Of a DNA stretch of 32,862 nt, positions 9,046 through 17,532 are shown piece after piece. Positions within the stretch are counted from its first letter, which is position 1. Each line of letters starts with the position of its first letter. The notes below the pieces were generated by a model that saw nothing but the letters and a program-made list of their open reading frames with translations, made no database searches and was not told the origin of the DNA. Made by a program: the position numbers and the translations under genes. Source of the DNA: Acidimicrobiia bacterium (GTDB lineage: Bacteria; Actinomycetota; Acidimicrobiia; Spongiisociales; ZC4RG35); the NCBI GenBank assembly GCA_015488325.1, contig WFOA01000127.1, positions 1 to 32,862 on the forward strand. Reading direction: 5' to 3'.

Positions 9046-9896
9046 CGAGGCCCATCCACTGGCGGACCCGCAGCCGGATCCTGCCGCTGCAACGGACGCT
9101 GGTCATGGGTGTCCTCAACCTCACCCCGGACAGCTTCTCCGACGGTGGCGCCTACCTCGACCGCCGCCAGGCCGTCGAACACGCCTACACGATGGTCGAA
9201 GCCGGTGCCGACATCGTCGACGTCGGCGGCGAGTCGACCCGCCCCGGATCCCTTCCCGTGCCCGAAGACGAAGAGCTGGCTCGGGTGATACCGGTGGTGG
9301 AAGAGCTGGCGGCGGGAGGGGTGGTCGTGTCGGTGGACACCAGGAAACCGAAAGTGGCGGCCGCCGCCCTCGACGTCGGCGCCGAGATCGTCAACGACGT
9401 CTCCGGCCTGCGTCATCCCGACATGCGGGCGGTGGTGGCCGACGCCGGAGCCGGCGTGGTGATCATGCACATGCAGGGCGAGCCCGCCACGATGCAGCAG
9501 GATCCCCGATACGACGACGTCGTCGCCGAAGTGGAGGCGTTCCTCTTGGCCCAGGCCGAGCTCGCCCGTGAGGCGGGGGTGTCGTCCGAGGCGGTGGTGA
9601 TCGACCCGGGGATCGGGTTCGGCAAGACCGTCGACCACAACCTCGAGCTGCTCCGTCACCTCCACCGGTTGGCCGGTCACCGGTATCCGGTGATGGTGGG
9701 GACGTCACGGAAGACCTTCCTCCGCAGGATCACGGGGACCGAAGAGGTTCACCGGCTCGACGAGGCGACGGCCGTGACCGTGGCCTTGGCGGTGGCGCAG
9801 GGGGTCGCGGTCGTGCGGGTCCACGACGTTGGCCTCGCACGGGACGCGGCCACCGTCGCGGAAGCTATCGTCGGGGAAAGCCCATGGCAAGCATGA
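9042..9896 (+). CDS. folP: Dihydropteroate synthase
   Basis: Condenses 6-hydroxymethyl-dihydropterin pyrophosphate with p-aminobenzoate; the sulfonamide target. The 284-residue TIM-barrel protein shows the signatures [15 protein letters not shown] (22-36), [31 protein letters not shown]-like [31 protein letters not shown] and [10 protein letters not shown]. All substrate-loop motifs seem present. ATG 9042 overlaps the folE stop by four bases (ATGA). The 3' end overlaps the next gene by 13 bases. Confidence 0.96.
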   Translation: MTRPIHWRTRSRILPLQRTLVMGVLNLTPDSFSDGGAYLDRRQAVEHAYTMVEAGADIVDVGGESTRPGSLPVPEDEELARVIPVVEELAAGGVVVSVDTRKPKVAAAALDVGAEIVNDVSGLRHPDMRAVVADAGAGVVIMHMQGEPATMQQDPRYDDVVAEVEAFLLAQAELAREAGVSSEAVVIDPGIGFGKTVDHNLELLRHLHRLAGHRYPVMVGTSRKTFLRRITGTEEVHRLDEATAVTVALAVAQGVAVVRVHDVGLARDAATVAEAIVGESPWQA

Positions 9897-10375
9897 TCAC
9901 CGGACTCAAACCACGCGGATTCACCTGGGTCATCGCCAACCGGCTGGCGGTGAGCGAACGGGTGGGGGGACACGGTTTTCAGCATCGTCGGGTGCGCCGC
10001 GAAGAGGAGATCACCTGGCTCATCCAGGAGGCGGGGATCACCACCGTGGTCACCCTCCTCCCCGGGAACCAGAACCTGCGGGCCTACCGGGACAACGGTC
10101 TGGTGGCCTATCAGGTGCCGATCAGCGTGCCGGTCGAACCCGGCGAACCCGCCCGCCTGTACGAGGTCCTCGACGAGGCGCTGGCCGACCCGTCCGCCCG
10201 GGTGCTCGTCCACAAAGAGACCATCGACGACACCCTGTCCGGCCTCCTCGGCGGGTACCTGATGGCGTCGGGGCTGGTCGACGACGCGATCCTCGCGTCG
10301 GCGCTGATCCAAGAGATCCTGGGGCGCCCCTTGGGACCGGAAGGGCGGGCGCTCATCTCCGCTCCCGAGTCGTGA
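9884..10375 (+). CDS. Dual-specificity phosphatase-like protein without catalytic Cys/Arg (pseudophosphatase?)
   Basis: 163 residues. The N-terminal half (WVIANRLAVSERVGGHG, then EEITWLIQEAGITTVVTLLP) resembles small dual-specificity/tyrosine phosphatase-like proteins, with a strand-loop pattern ending at VLVH. Where an active enzyme would carry the HC-x5-R loop, this protein reads H110-K111-E-T-I-D-D-T117. The nucleophilic cysteine and the phosphate-binding arginine are therefore both missing. It sits between folP and folB with overlaps on both sides (13 bases with folP, a GTGA with folB), so it is made with the folate enzymes. It may be a regulatory or structural pseudophosphatase, or an unrelated fold with a similar pattern. 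ATG 9893 is an alternative start. Function unknown. Confidence 0.6.
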   Translation: MASMITGLKPRGFTWVIANRLAVSERVGGHGFQHRRVRREEEITWLIQEAGITTVVTLLPGNQNLRAYRDNGLVAYQVPISVPVEPGEPARLYEVLDEALADPSARVLVHKETIDDTLSGLLGGYLMASGLVDDAILASALIQEILGRPLGPEGRALISAPES

Positions 10376-10731
10376 CCGACCAGATCGTCTTGCGGGGGAT
10401 CGAGGTGTGGGCCCGTCACGGCGTCTACGCCGAGGAACGCCGACGCGGCCAGCGGTTCCTGGTGGACGTGGTGGCGGACGTGGACCTGTCCCCGGCCGGC
10501 ACGAGCGACGACCTCGCCGCCACCGTCGACTACGGCGAGTTGGCCCGGGCCGTCCACGACCGGGTCGCCGGCGAACGTTGGGACCTGATCGAACGGGTCG
10601 CCGAACGGGTCGCCGAACTGGTGTTGGGGGACCGCCGGGTACGGGCCGTCGAAGTGACGGTCCACAAGCCGCAGGCCCCGATGCCGGTGACGGTCGCCGA
10701 CGTGGCGGTGGTCGTCCGACGGTTCCGATGA
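10372..10731 (+). CDS. folB: Dihydroneopterin aldolase
   Basis: Cleaves 7,8-dihydroneopterin to 6-hydroxymethyl-dihydropterin and glycolaldehyde. The 119-residue product has the family length. It contains IVLRGIEVWARHGVYAEERRRGQRF with the pterin-binding Glu around 21-22, VDYGELA with Tyr54, and VTVHKPQAPMP with Lys99, matching the catalytic/binding positions of FolB. Start GTG 10372 overlaps the previous stop (GTGA). Its own stop overlaps the folK start (ATGA), so folB and folK are tightly coupled. Confidence 0.95.
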   Translation: MTDQIVLRGIEVWARHGVYAEERRRGQRFLVDVVADVDLSPAGTSDDLAATVDYGELARAVHDRVAGERWDLIERVAERVAELVLGDRRVRAVEVTVHKPQAPMPVTVADVAVVVRRFR

Positions 10732-11678
10732 GGGCTGCGGTCGCCCTCGGGTCGAACGTGGGGGACCGCCTCGGGCATCTCCGCCGGGCGGTGGACGCCC
10801 TGGCGGAGCTGGGACGGGTGGAGGCGGTGTCGTCGCTGTACGAGACCGAACCGGTGGGGGGACCCGAACAGGGCCCGTATCTGAACGCCGTGGTGGTCCT
10901 CGACACGGTTCTGGACCCGGCGGAGCTCCTGGCGGGGCTCCACCGGATCGAAGCGGCAGCAGGACGGACCCGGGAGGTGCGGTGGGGCCCGCGGACCCTC
11001 GACCTCGACCTGGTCGTCTACGGGGACCGTGTCGTCGACCACGAGGACCTCCAGGTTCCCCACCCGCGCGCCGCCGAACGTCGTTTCGTGCTGGAACCGC
11101 TGGTGGAGGTGTGGCCCGAGGCGACGGTCGGGGAGGGGAGGACCGCCCGGGAGGCGCTGTCGGCTCTGCAGGGTCAACGGGTGTTCCGGTGGTCGGGGGA
11201 TTGGAGGTCCGAGACGCCCAGCCTGGGCTGGCGCGGATACGCCTGGGTCGCGGCCCAGTTCGTCCTGTTCGCCGTGTTCGCGGTGCTGATGGTCGTCGGC
11301 GGCGATCCGGCCCCTCCGCAATGGACGCGGGTGGTCGGAGGCGTGCTGGTGGCGGCAGCGGTCGCCTTGGGAGGGTCGGCCGCCCTGGTGTTGGGGCGGG
11401 CCCTCACGCCGCTTCCTCAGCCCCGTCCGGGAGCCGGTCTCGTCGCCCATGGCGCCTACCGACTCGTGCGGCATCCGATCTACGGGGCGGTGGTGCTCGG
11501 GTTGGTCGGCTTGGCCGTGTGGGACGCCAACCCGGCGGCGGCGCTCCTCGGGGCGGCCATGGCGGTGTTCTTCCGGCTCAAGTCCGCCCACGAGGAGGCC
11601 AACCTGGCGCTGGCCTACCCCGAGTACGAGGACTACCGCGCCCGGGTGCGACGCCGGATCATCCCGTGGGTGTGGTGA
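10728..11678 (+). CDS. folK: FolK (HPPK) fused to an isoprenylcysteine/phospholipid methyltransferase-like membrane domain
   Basis: 316 residues. Residues 1-157 are a complete 6-hydroxymethyl-7,8-dihydropterin pyrophosphokinase: LGSNVGDR (7-14), SSLYETEPVGGPEQGPYLNAV, RWGPRTLDLDLVVYG (85-99) and VPHPRAAERRFVLEPL. Without any stop the frame continues through a linker into about four hydrophobic helices (172-191, 203-224, 253-265, 268-283). It carries the motif HGAYRLVRHPIY (241-252) and a cytoplasmic end with EE at 289-290 and YPEYEDYRARV, typical of ICMT/PEMT/NnrU-like membrane methyltransferases. HPPK activity is confident. The methyl acceptor of the second half is unknown. A sequencing frameshift joining two genes cannot be excluded from the sequence alone. 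Confidence 0.9.
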   Translation: MRAAVALGSNVGDRLGHLRRAVDALAELGRVEAVSSLYETEPVGGPEQGPYLNAVVVLDTVLDPAELLAGLHRIEAAAGRTREVRWGPRTLDLDLVVYGDRVVDHEDLQVPHPRAAERRFVLEPLVEVWPEATVGEGRTAREALSALQGQRVFRWSGDWRSETPSLGWRGYAWVAAQFVLFAVFAVLMVVGGDPAPPQWTRVVGGVLVAAAVALGGSAALVLGRALTPLPQPRPGAGLVAHGAYRLVRHPIYGAVVLGLVGLAVWDANPAAALLGAAMAVFFRLKSAHEEANLALAYPEYEDYRARVRRRIIPWVW

Positions 11679-11682
11679 CGGG

Positions 11683-12624
11683 TCAGGGCTGCCAGGTGGT
11701 CGTCGTCGGGATGGTCGGTTGGGCGCCCCGATAGGGCGAGGGCCTCTCTTCCTGGGGGTAGAGGTTGGGGATCGGTCTCCCGTTGTCGTCGAGGGGGATG
11801 GCGATGGCGCCGCCGTCTTCGGGAATGATCAGCTTTCCGTCGGAGACGAGGGGTTCGTAGCCGCCGCTTCGCAGTTCGGGTCGTGTCAGCACGGGCCTTC
11901 CCTCTTGGTCGTACAGGAGCACCTGGGTCGGGTTCCCGTCGAGGTCGTAGGGGTAGAGGTTCGTGATCGGACCGTCGGTGCCGAGCAGGCCCCGATAGGA
12001 GGCACCACCGTGGGGTTCGTCGAGCGACTGGGTGAGGGGGAACGCGCCTGAGAGGGTGATCGACACGTAGAACAGGGTCGCGGCGGTGAAGGCCACGTCG
12101 ACGAACCGTCCCCGGCGAGGGGAACGGGCGAGGCGGAACGACAGCCACGTCGAGGCGGCGACGACGGCGCCACCCACCCACGCCTCGTCGAGGACTTCGG
12201 GAAGTGGGAATCGAACGAAGGGGTCCCGGTTGTAGATCACCGAGATCGAAGCGACGAGGAGCCACCCCCTCGTGGCCAGCCAGTAGGGACGGAGCCGCAC
12301 CCACTGTGCCATCCACCAGCGCACCGCCGGTCGGTTTCGGAACTCGTCGAGCCGACGCCCGAGGGCCGCCCACAGGCCATCGGGTGCCGGTCTCGTTCCC
12401 ATCCCCGCCGCCTCGCGCAACTCCCCGGCGAAATCCTCCGGGGAACCGAGGGCGGCTTCGAGGTCGGTGTCGGTGGAGGGGGCGAGGTCGGCGAGTTGGA
12501 CGGCGACGTCGCCGAGGATCTCTTCCTGTTCGTCCTCGGGGAGGTCGGCGAGGGCCTTGCGAACCCTCTGCAGGTAGTTCTCGGCGGCGGGGGTGAGGGT
12601 GGTGGGTGTGGCGGTGGTGGTCAT
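11683..12624 (-). CDS. HAAS-domain (DUF1700-like) multi-pass membrane protein
   Basis: 313 residues. The cytoplasmic N-terminal part (residues 13-75) is the helical HAAS-type domain, ENYLQRVRKALADLPEDEQ and EEILGDVAVQLADL, followed by a GSPEDFAGELREAAG segment. Such domains are regularly encoded with PadR regulators. About four hydrophobic stretches follow (114-131, 147-166, 175-198 clearest). The C-terminal domain of about 110 residues contains two similar NLYP-containing pieces (NLYPYDLDGNP at 222-232, NLYPQEERP at 287-295) and a TTTT-rich end. It overlaps padR by four bases (ATGA), consistent with co-expression and PadR control. It is convergent with folK, only four bases separating the stops. 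The role is probably membrane or envelope stress sensing, but unproven. Confidence 0.75.
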   Translation of the reverse strand: MTTTATPTTLTPAAENYLQRVRKALADLPEDEQEEILGDVAVQLADLAPSTDTDLEAALGSPEDFAGELREAAGMGTRPAPDGLWAALGRRLDEFRNRPAVRWWMAQWVRLRPYWLATRGWLLVASISVIYNRDPFVRFPLPEVLDEAWVGGAVVAASTWLSFRLARSPRRGRFVDVAFTAATLFYVSITLSGAFPLTQSLDEPHGGASYRGLLGTDGPITNLYPYDLDGNPTQVLLYDQEGRPVLTRPELRSGGYEPLVSDGKLIIPEDGGAIAIPLDDNGRPIPNLYPQEERPSPYRGAQPTIPTTTTWQP

Positions 12625-12953
12625 GCGGCCTCCTCGGTGAGATCCAGCAGGTCGTTCATGACGGCGGCGAGATGGGTCCAGGTCTTCGTGGATCGTTCCA
12701 GCAGGTCCCGCCCGGCGGCGTTGATCCCGTAGTACTTGCGGGGCGGGCCCTCTTCGGAGGGCACGATCTGGGAGGTGAGGTACCCACCCCGGTACAGGCG
12801 GCGGAGGGTCCCGTAGACCGAGGCTTCGCCCACTTCGTCGAAGCCGGCTGCTCGCAGCCGGCGGATGATGTCGTATCCGTAGGTGTCCTCTCGGGCGACG
12901 ATGGCGAGGACCGCCGTGTCGAGGAGACCCTTCAGCACCTGGGTCGTGTCCAT
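12621..12953 (-). CDS. PadR-family transcriptional regulator
   Basis: 110-residue winged-helix protein. The start QVLKGLLDTAVLAIVARED and the motif TYGYDIIRRL (24-33) are typical PadR recognition-domain features, followed by ASVYGTLRRLYRGGYLTSQ (the wing helix), PPRKYYGINAAGRDLLE, and a short C-terminal dimer helix. PadR proteins usually repress their own operon and respond to envelope or compound stress. Here the coupled downstream gene encodes a HAAS membrane protein. ATG 12953 is preceded on its strand by a GGAAGG ribosome site. It is divergent from lysS. Confidence 0.9.
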   Translation of the reverse strand: MDTTQVLKGLLDTAVLAIVAREDTYGYDIIRRLRAAGFDEVGEASVYGTLRRLYRGGYLTSQIVPSEEGPPRKYYGINAAGRDLLERSTKTWTHLAAVMNDLLDLTEEAA

Positions 12954-12974
12954 GTGAGTCCTTCCTGGTCCACG

Positions 12975-13003
12975 GTACTACGGAAAGCACAATAGCATGT
13001 CAT
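12975..13003 (-). promoter_or_regulatory. Candidate sigma-70-type promoter for padR-HAAS
   Basis: On the minus strand ATGACA (complement of 12998-13003, five of six matches to TTGACA) and TAGTAC (complement of 12975-12980, weak -10) are separated by exactly 17 bases. Transcription would start about 15 bases before the padR ATG. A PadR operator may overlap, but no clear ATGT-N8-ACAT palindrome was seen. Confidence 0.4.
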
Positions 13004-13085
13004 CGTCGGAGGATCGTGTGCATGCGACGGCGGTTTCCGCGTTGTACGGTCCGGGTGCACGGCGGCGGCCGTGCCGACGTCCGGC

Positions 13086-13114
13086 TTGAAAAGAGGGACG
13101 CAACCGTCCAGAGT
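13086..13114 (+). promoter_or_regulatory. Weak candidate promoter for lysS
   Basis: TTGAAA (13086-13091) is followed after 17 bases by CAGAGT (13109-13114), which has a poor -10 match. The inferred start point would be only a few bases before the lysS ATG, which itself has no strong ribosome site, so a nearly leaderless message is possible. Confidence 0.25.
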
Positions 13115-13124
13115 GCGACCCCTC

Positions 13125-14615
<1,491 letters not shown>

Positions 14616-14683
14616 CCCCGGTCCCCACGGCGTCGGTCCGCATCGAGCCGGTGGCGTCCAGGCTTCGCGACAGGCGGGTGAGT

Positions 14684-14920
14684 TCAGCTGCGGTCGGTGG
14701 GGAACGGGACGACGTCGGCGTCCCGGAGGTCGTCGGCTCGGCGTAGGACCGACGCCCGGAAGTCCCGGATCGCGTCCACGACCTCTTCGGGGGTCTCCCG
14801 GACGACGAGCTTGCGCCCGTCCACCAGGGTGACGACGGTGTCGGGGGTGGCCTGGACCGACTCGATCAGGTCGGCGTTGAGGAACATCTCCTCGCCGCGG
14901 ATTCGGTGCAGACGGATCAT
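14684..14920 (-). CDS. flbD: FlbD-family flagellar protein
   Basis: 78-residue soluble protein with the FlbD pattern: MIRLHRIRGEEMFLNADLIE at the start, ESVQATPDTVVTLVDGRKLVVRETPEEVVDAIRDFR in the middle, and a short polar tail. In many bacteria flbD lies between flgE and motA; its exact role in motility is not settled. Here it is displaced next to lysS, paired with the degenerate GGDEF gene upstream. The second of two adjacent ATG codons is used because it gives a GGGAG ribosome site five bases away and the canonical MI start; ATG 14923 is the alternative. Confidence 0.8.
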   Translation of the reverse strand: MIRLHRIRGEEMFLNADLIESVQATPDTVVTLVDGRKLVVRETPEEVVDAIRDFRASVLRRADDLRDADVVPFPTDRS

Positions 14921-14973
14921 CATGGCTCCCGTCGGGACTCCTGAGCCTAGATGAAGGACCGTCGTCGGCGTCG

Positions 14974-15534
14974 TCACATCCGAGCCACCGCGACGTCTCC
15001 GGGGGCGGCACGCTGGGCGGTCTCGACGCCGCGGTCGAGGACGGCCCCCGACGTGTGGGTGGTGTTCAGCACTTCGACCGCTCCCACCCGGAACACCCCG
15101 CCCACCTCGGGCAGACTGCGAACGACGATCCCCACCAGGTCGCGTACGCGGTCGGCCACCACCCTCACCGAACCCGGAGTGAGGTCGGCGAGGACCGCGG
15201 CGAACCGTTGGTCGTCGACCCGGCCGACGTCGTCGACCTCCCGGACGCCGGCGGCGATGGTGGCGGCGAGGTGTTTGATCAACTCGATGTGCTCGGGATC
15301 CCTCGTAGCGGGCGTCTGCAAACCCGGGAATTCGACGATGAGGAGGCCGTAGATGTCTCCTCTCCGGGCCATCCAACGTCGACCGCGGTCGAGGGCCTCC
15401 AAGACGCCGTTGCGGTTGAGGATCGCCGCGTCCAGGTCCATCGTGCCGATCACGTCGAGGGTGAGGCGAACGCGTTCCAGCTCCGCTTCGACCTCCGCCA
15501 ATCTCGCCCTGAGCTGCTCGACGTCTTCGGACAT
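14974..15534 (-). CDS. Degenerate GGDEF-domain protein with N-terminal coiled coil
   Basis: 186 residues. Residues 1-27 (VEQLRARLAEVEAELERVRL) form a short coiled coil. The rest follows a diguanylate-cyclase-like layout: LDAAILNRNGVLEALDRGRRW, then DIYGLLIVEFPG, HIELIKHLAATIAAGVREVDD, and GRVDDQRFAAVLADL at 104-118. Where an active enzyme has the GGDEF box, this reads D107-D-Q-R-F111, so cyclic-di-GMP synthesis is not expected. The metal-binding aspartate in the first strand is also not seen (IVEFPG). It could bind a nucleotide or act by dimerisation. It lies 53 bases upstream of flbD on the same strand and divergent from flgN, suggesting a flagellar regulatory role. That role is inferred from context only. 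Confidence 0.65.
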   Translation of the reverse strand: MSEDVEQLRARLAEVEAELERVRLTLDVIGTMDLDAAILNRNGVLEALDRGRRWMARRGDIYGLLIVEFPGLQTPATRDPEHIELIKHLAATIAAGVREVDDVGRVDDQRFAAVLADLTPGSVRVVADRVRDLVGIVVRSLPEVGGVFRVGAVEVLNTTHTSGAVLDRGVETAQRAAPGDVAVARM

Positions 15535-15558
15535 CGCCTCTCCTCGGCGGGGAGGCTA

Positions 15559-15582
15559 GCCGCCCGGCCCGTTGCGGGCGGC
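15559..15582. repeat. Inverted repeat between divergent GGDEF-like and flgN genes
   Basis: GCCGCCCG (15559-15566) and CGGGCGGC (15575-15582) form a perfect 8-bp inverted repeat with an 8-base centre, midway in the 112-base divergent intergenic region. It could be an operator or simply a GC-rich hairpin. No convincing promoter boxes are visible beside it. Confidence 0.4.
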
Positions 15583-15646
15583 GTCTTCGTCCTCCGTACC
15601 CCCGCCATCCCTTACCCGGGTCCGGCGCCGGCCGACCGGGGAGGTG

Positions 15647-16159
15647 ATGAGCCTCGTCTACCGGGAGCAACTCGTCGAGCTCGCCGACACCCTCACGGCC
15701 GAGCGACGGTTGCTCGAGCAGTTGTTGTTCAAGCTGGTCGAAGCCCGCCTGATCTTGGCGGCCGACGAGGCGCGTTTCGTCGGGCAGGCGATGGCCGAGG
15801 TCGAGACGGTGATGGAACGGCTCCGATTCTTCGAACAGCATCGGGTCGACGCCGTCGCTCGCCTCGCCGACGCCCTCGGTGAACCCCCGTCCCGGGTGAC
15901 CCTCTCGTATCTGGCCGAATGGGCGCCGGAGCCGTACCGGACCATGTTCGACCACCACCGCGACCACTTCCTCCGGCTCACCGAGGAGATCTGCCAGGCG
16001 ACGGTCGACAACCGTCGTCTGGCGACGATGGCCGTCCAGAACCTGACCGCCACCTTGGGGGCGATGGTGGGCGGCGGCGGTCTGGCGACCTACACCGCCG
16101 ACGGGCGGACCTCCTCTCGGACCCCCGTCATCCCCACCCAACTCGACGAGGTGCTCTGA
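15647..16159 (+). CDS. flgN: FlgN-type flagellar export chaperone (copy 1)
   Basis: 170-residue, almost entirely helical protein. FlgN chaperones bind the C-terminal ends of FlgK and FlgL in the cytoplasm and deliver them to the export gate, and this gene lies directly upstream of flgK and flgL. The segment ERRLLEQLLFKLVEARLILAA resembles FlgN-family helix 1. ATG 15647 follows GGGGAGGTG very closely; GTG 15644 is an alternative. The TGA stop overlaps the flgK ATG (TGATG). The C-terminal 30 residues are Gly/Thr-rich and probably disordered. A clearly similar protein is encoded at 19098-19571. Confidence 0.75.
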   Translation: MSLVYREQLVELADTLTAERRLLEQLLFKLVEARLILAADEARFVGQAMAEVETVMERLRFFEQHRVDAVARLADALGEPPSRVTLSYLAEWAPEPYRTMFDHHRDHFLRLTEEICQATVDNRRLATMAVQNLTATLGAMVGGGGLATYTADGRTSSRTPVIPTQLDEVL

Positions 16160-17526
16160 TGACCGACTTCTCGGCCCTCCACGTCGCCTTGAGCGGGCTG
16201 CGGGCCGCCCAGTTGGCGATGGACGTGGCCGCCAACAACGTCTCGAACGCCCAGACGCCCGGATACACCCGCCAGCGCGTCGACCTGCGGGCACGTCTCT
16301 CCCGGACCGCCCCCGAGGGTCAGGTGGGCCTCGGTGTCGAAGTGGCCGACGTGGCGCGGGTTCGGGATCGCTTCCTCGATCTCCGCTACCGGGGTGCCGA
16401 CAGCGCCCTCGGCTCGGTCGAGGTGCGGGCGGAGCTGCTGTCACGGGCCGAGCTGGTCCTGGCCGAACCCGACGCCGGGCTCACCGCCGAACTCAACGAG
16501 CTCTGGGACGCCTTCGAGGACCTGTCGCTCGATCCGCCGGATCGCGCCTCCCGGATCGCCGTCATCAACCAGCTCGACTCGATCGCCTCCCGAGTCAACG
16601 ACGTGTCCCAGGGCCTCGGCGATCTCCGGGCGTCGGCCCTCTCGTCGCTGGAGGCGACCCTCACCGAGACCAACGACATGCTCCAGCGGGTGGCCGACCT
16701 GAACGCCGCCATCCTCGACGCCTCTGCCCGGCCTGGTACGCCCAACGACCTCCTCGACCAGCGGGACGTGCTCTTGGATCGGCTGGCCCGAAGCGTCGGC
16801 GCCTCGTTCCTCGACGAAGGCAACGGCACCGTACGGGTGATGATCGGCGGCATCTCGCTGGTGGCGGGCACCGAGGTACGTGAGCTGAGCCTCGACTCGT
16901 CGACCATGCAGATCCTGCATCCCAGCGGGGTCGCCGTCGTCGCCGGCGGCGACGCCGGCGGATACCAGCAGTTCCTCACCCAGGATCTCGTGGACCTGAC
17001 CGGTCGGATCGACCAGTTCGCCACCGACCTCGCCGACGCCCTCAACACCGTCCACGCCTCGGGTTTCTCCCCGTCGGGGCCGGGCGGGGACCTGTTGACC
17101 TACGACCCGACGGCGCCGGCGGCGACCCTGCAGGTGGCCTTCACCGACCCGGACCTGCTGGCCACGGCGTCGTCGGCCGGACCCCCCTTCCCGACGTTCG
17201 ACGGGTCGGTGGCTGCGGCCTTGGCGAACCTGCGGACCCAGCCTGCCGCCCTCGGCGGGACGGTGAGCCTGGAGGAGTCGATGCGAGCCATCGTCTCCGA
17301 CCTCGGCACCCAGACCGCTTCGGCGCAACTCGGCGCCTCCACCCAGCGGGATCTGGTGACGGCGGCGGATGTGGCCCGCATGGCCACCCACGGGGTGTCG
17401 GTAGACGAGGAGCTGGTGACCCTCATGGAGTATCAGCGGATGTACGAGGCGGCGGCGCGGACCATCACCGCGGTGGACGAAGCCCTCGATGTGCTCATCA
17501 ACCGAACCGGTGTGGTGGGGAGGTAG
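16159..17526 (+). CDS. flgK: Flagellar hook-associated protein 1
   Basis: First hook-filament junction protein, exported through the flagellar type III system. The 455-residue product begins with the rod/hook/HAP N-terminal pattern (SALHVALSGLRAAQLAMDVA, ANNVSNAQTPGYTRQRVDL). It ends with the matching C-terminal coiled coil (GVSVDEELVTLMEYQRMYEA, ARTITAVDEALDVLINR), both needed for polymerisation. The middle is a variable surface domain. It is somewhat shorter than enteric FlgK (about 550). Start ATG 16159 overlaps the flgN stop. flgL follows after six bases. Confidence 0.95.
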   Translation: MTDFSALHVALSGLRAAQLAMDVAANNVSNAQTPGYTRQRVDLRARLSRTAPEGQVGLGVEVADVARVRDRFLDLRYRGADSALGSVEVRAELLSRAELVLAEPDAGLTAELNELWDAFEDLSLDPPDRASRIAVINQLDSIASRVNDVSQGLGDLRASALSSLEATLTETNDMLQRVADLNAAILDASARPGTPNDLLDQRDVLLDRLARSVGASFLDEGNGTVRVMIGGISLVAGTEVRELSLDSSTMQILHPSGVAVVAGGDAGGYQQFLTQDLVDLTGRIDQFATDLADALNTVHASGFSPSGPGGDLLTYDPTAPAATLQVAFTDPDLLATASSAGPPFPTFDGSVAAALANLRTQPAALGGTVSLEESMRAIVSDLGTQTASAQLGASTQRDLVTAADVARMATHGVSVDEELVTLMEYQRMYEAAARTITAVDEALDVLINRTGVVGR

Positions 17527-17532
17527 CGACCG

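Noticed and set aside
14616-14683. Terminator between convergent lysS and flbD
   Set aside because: Short GC-rich partial repeats are present, but no stem longer than a few pairs could be drawn with confidence.
14684-16444. Long minus-strand frame that would extend flbD to 586 residues
   Set aside because: The extension crosses the GGDEF-like gene and flgN in other frames. The FlbD pattern begins at the internal ATG with its own ribosome site.
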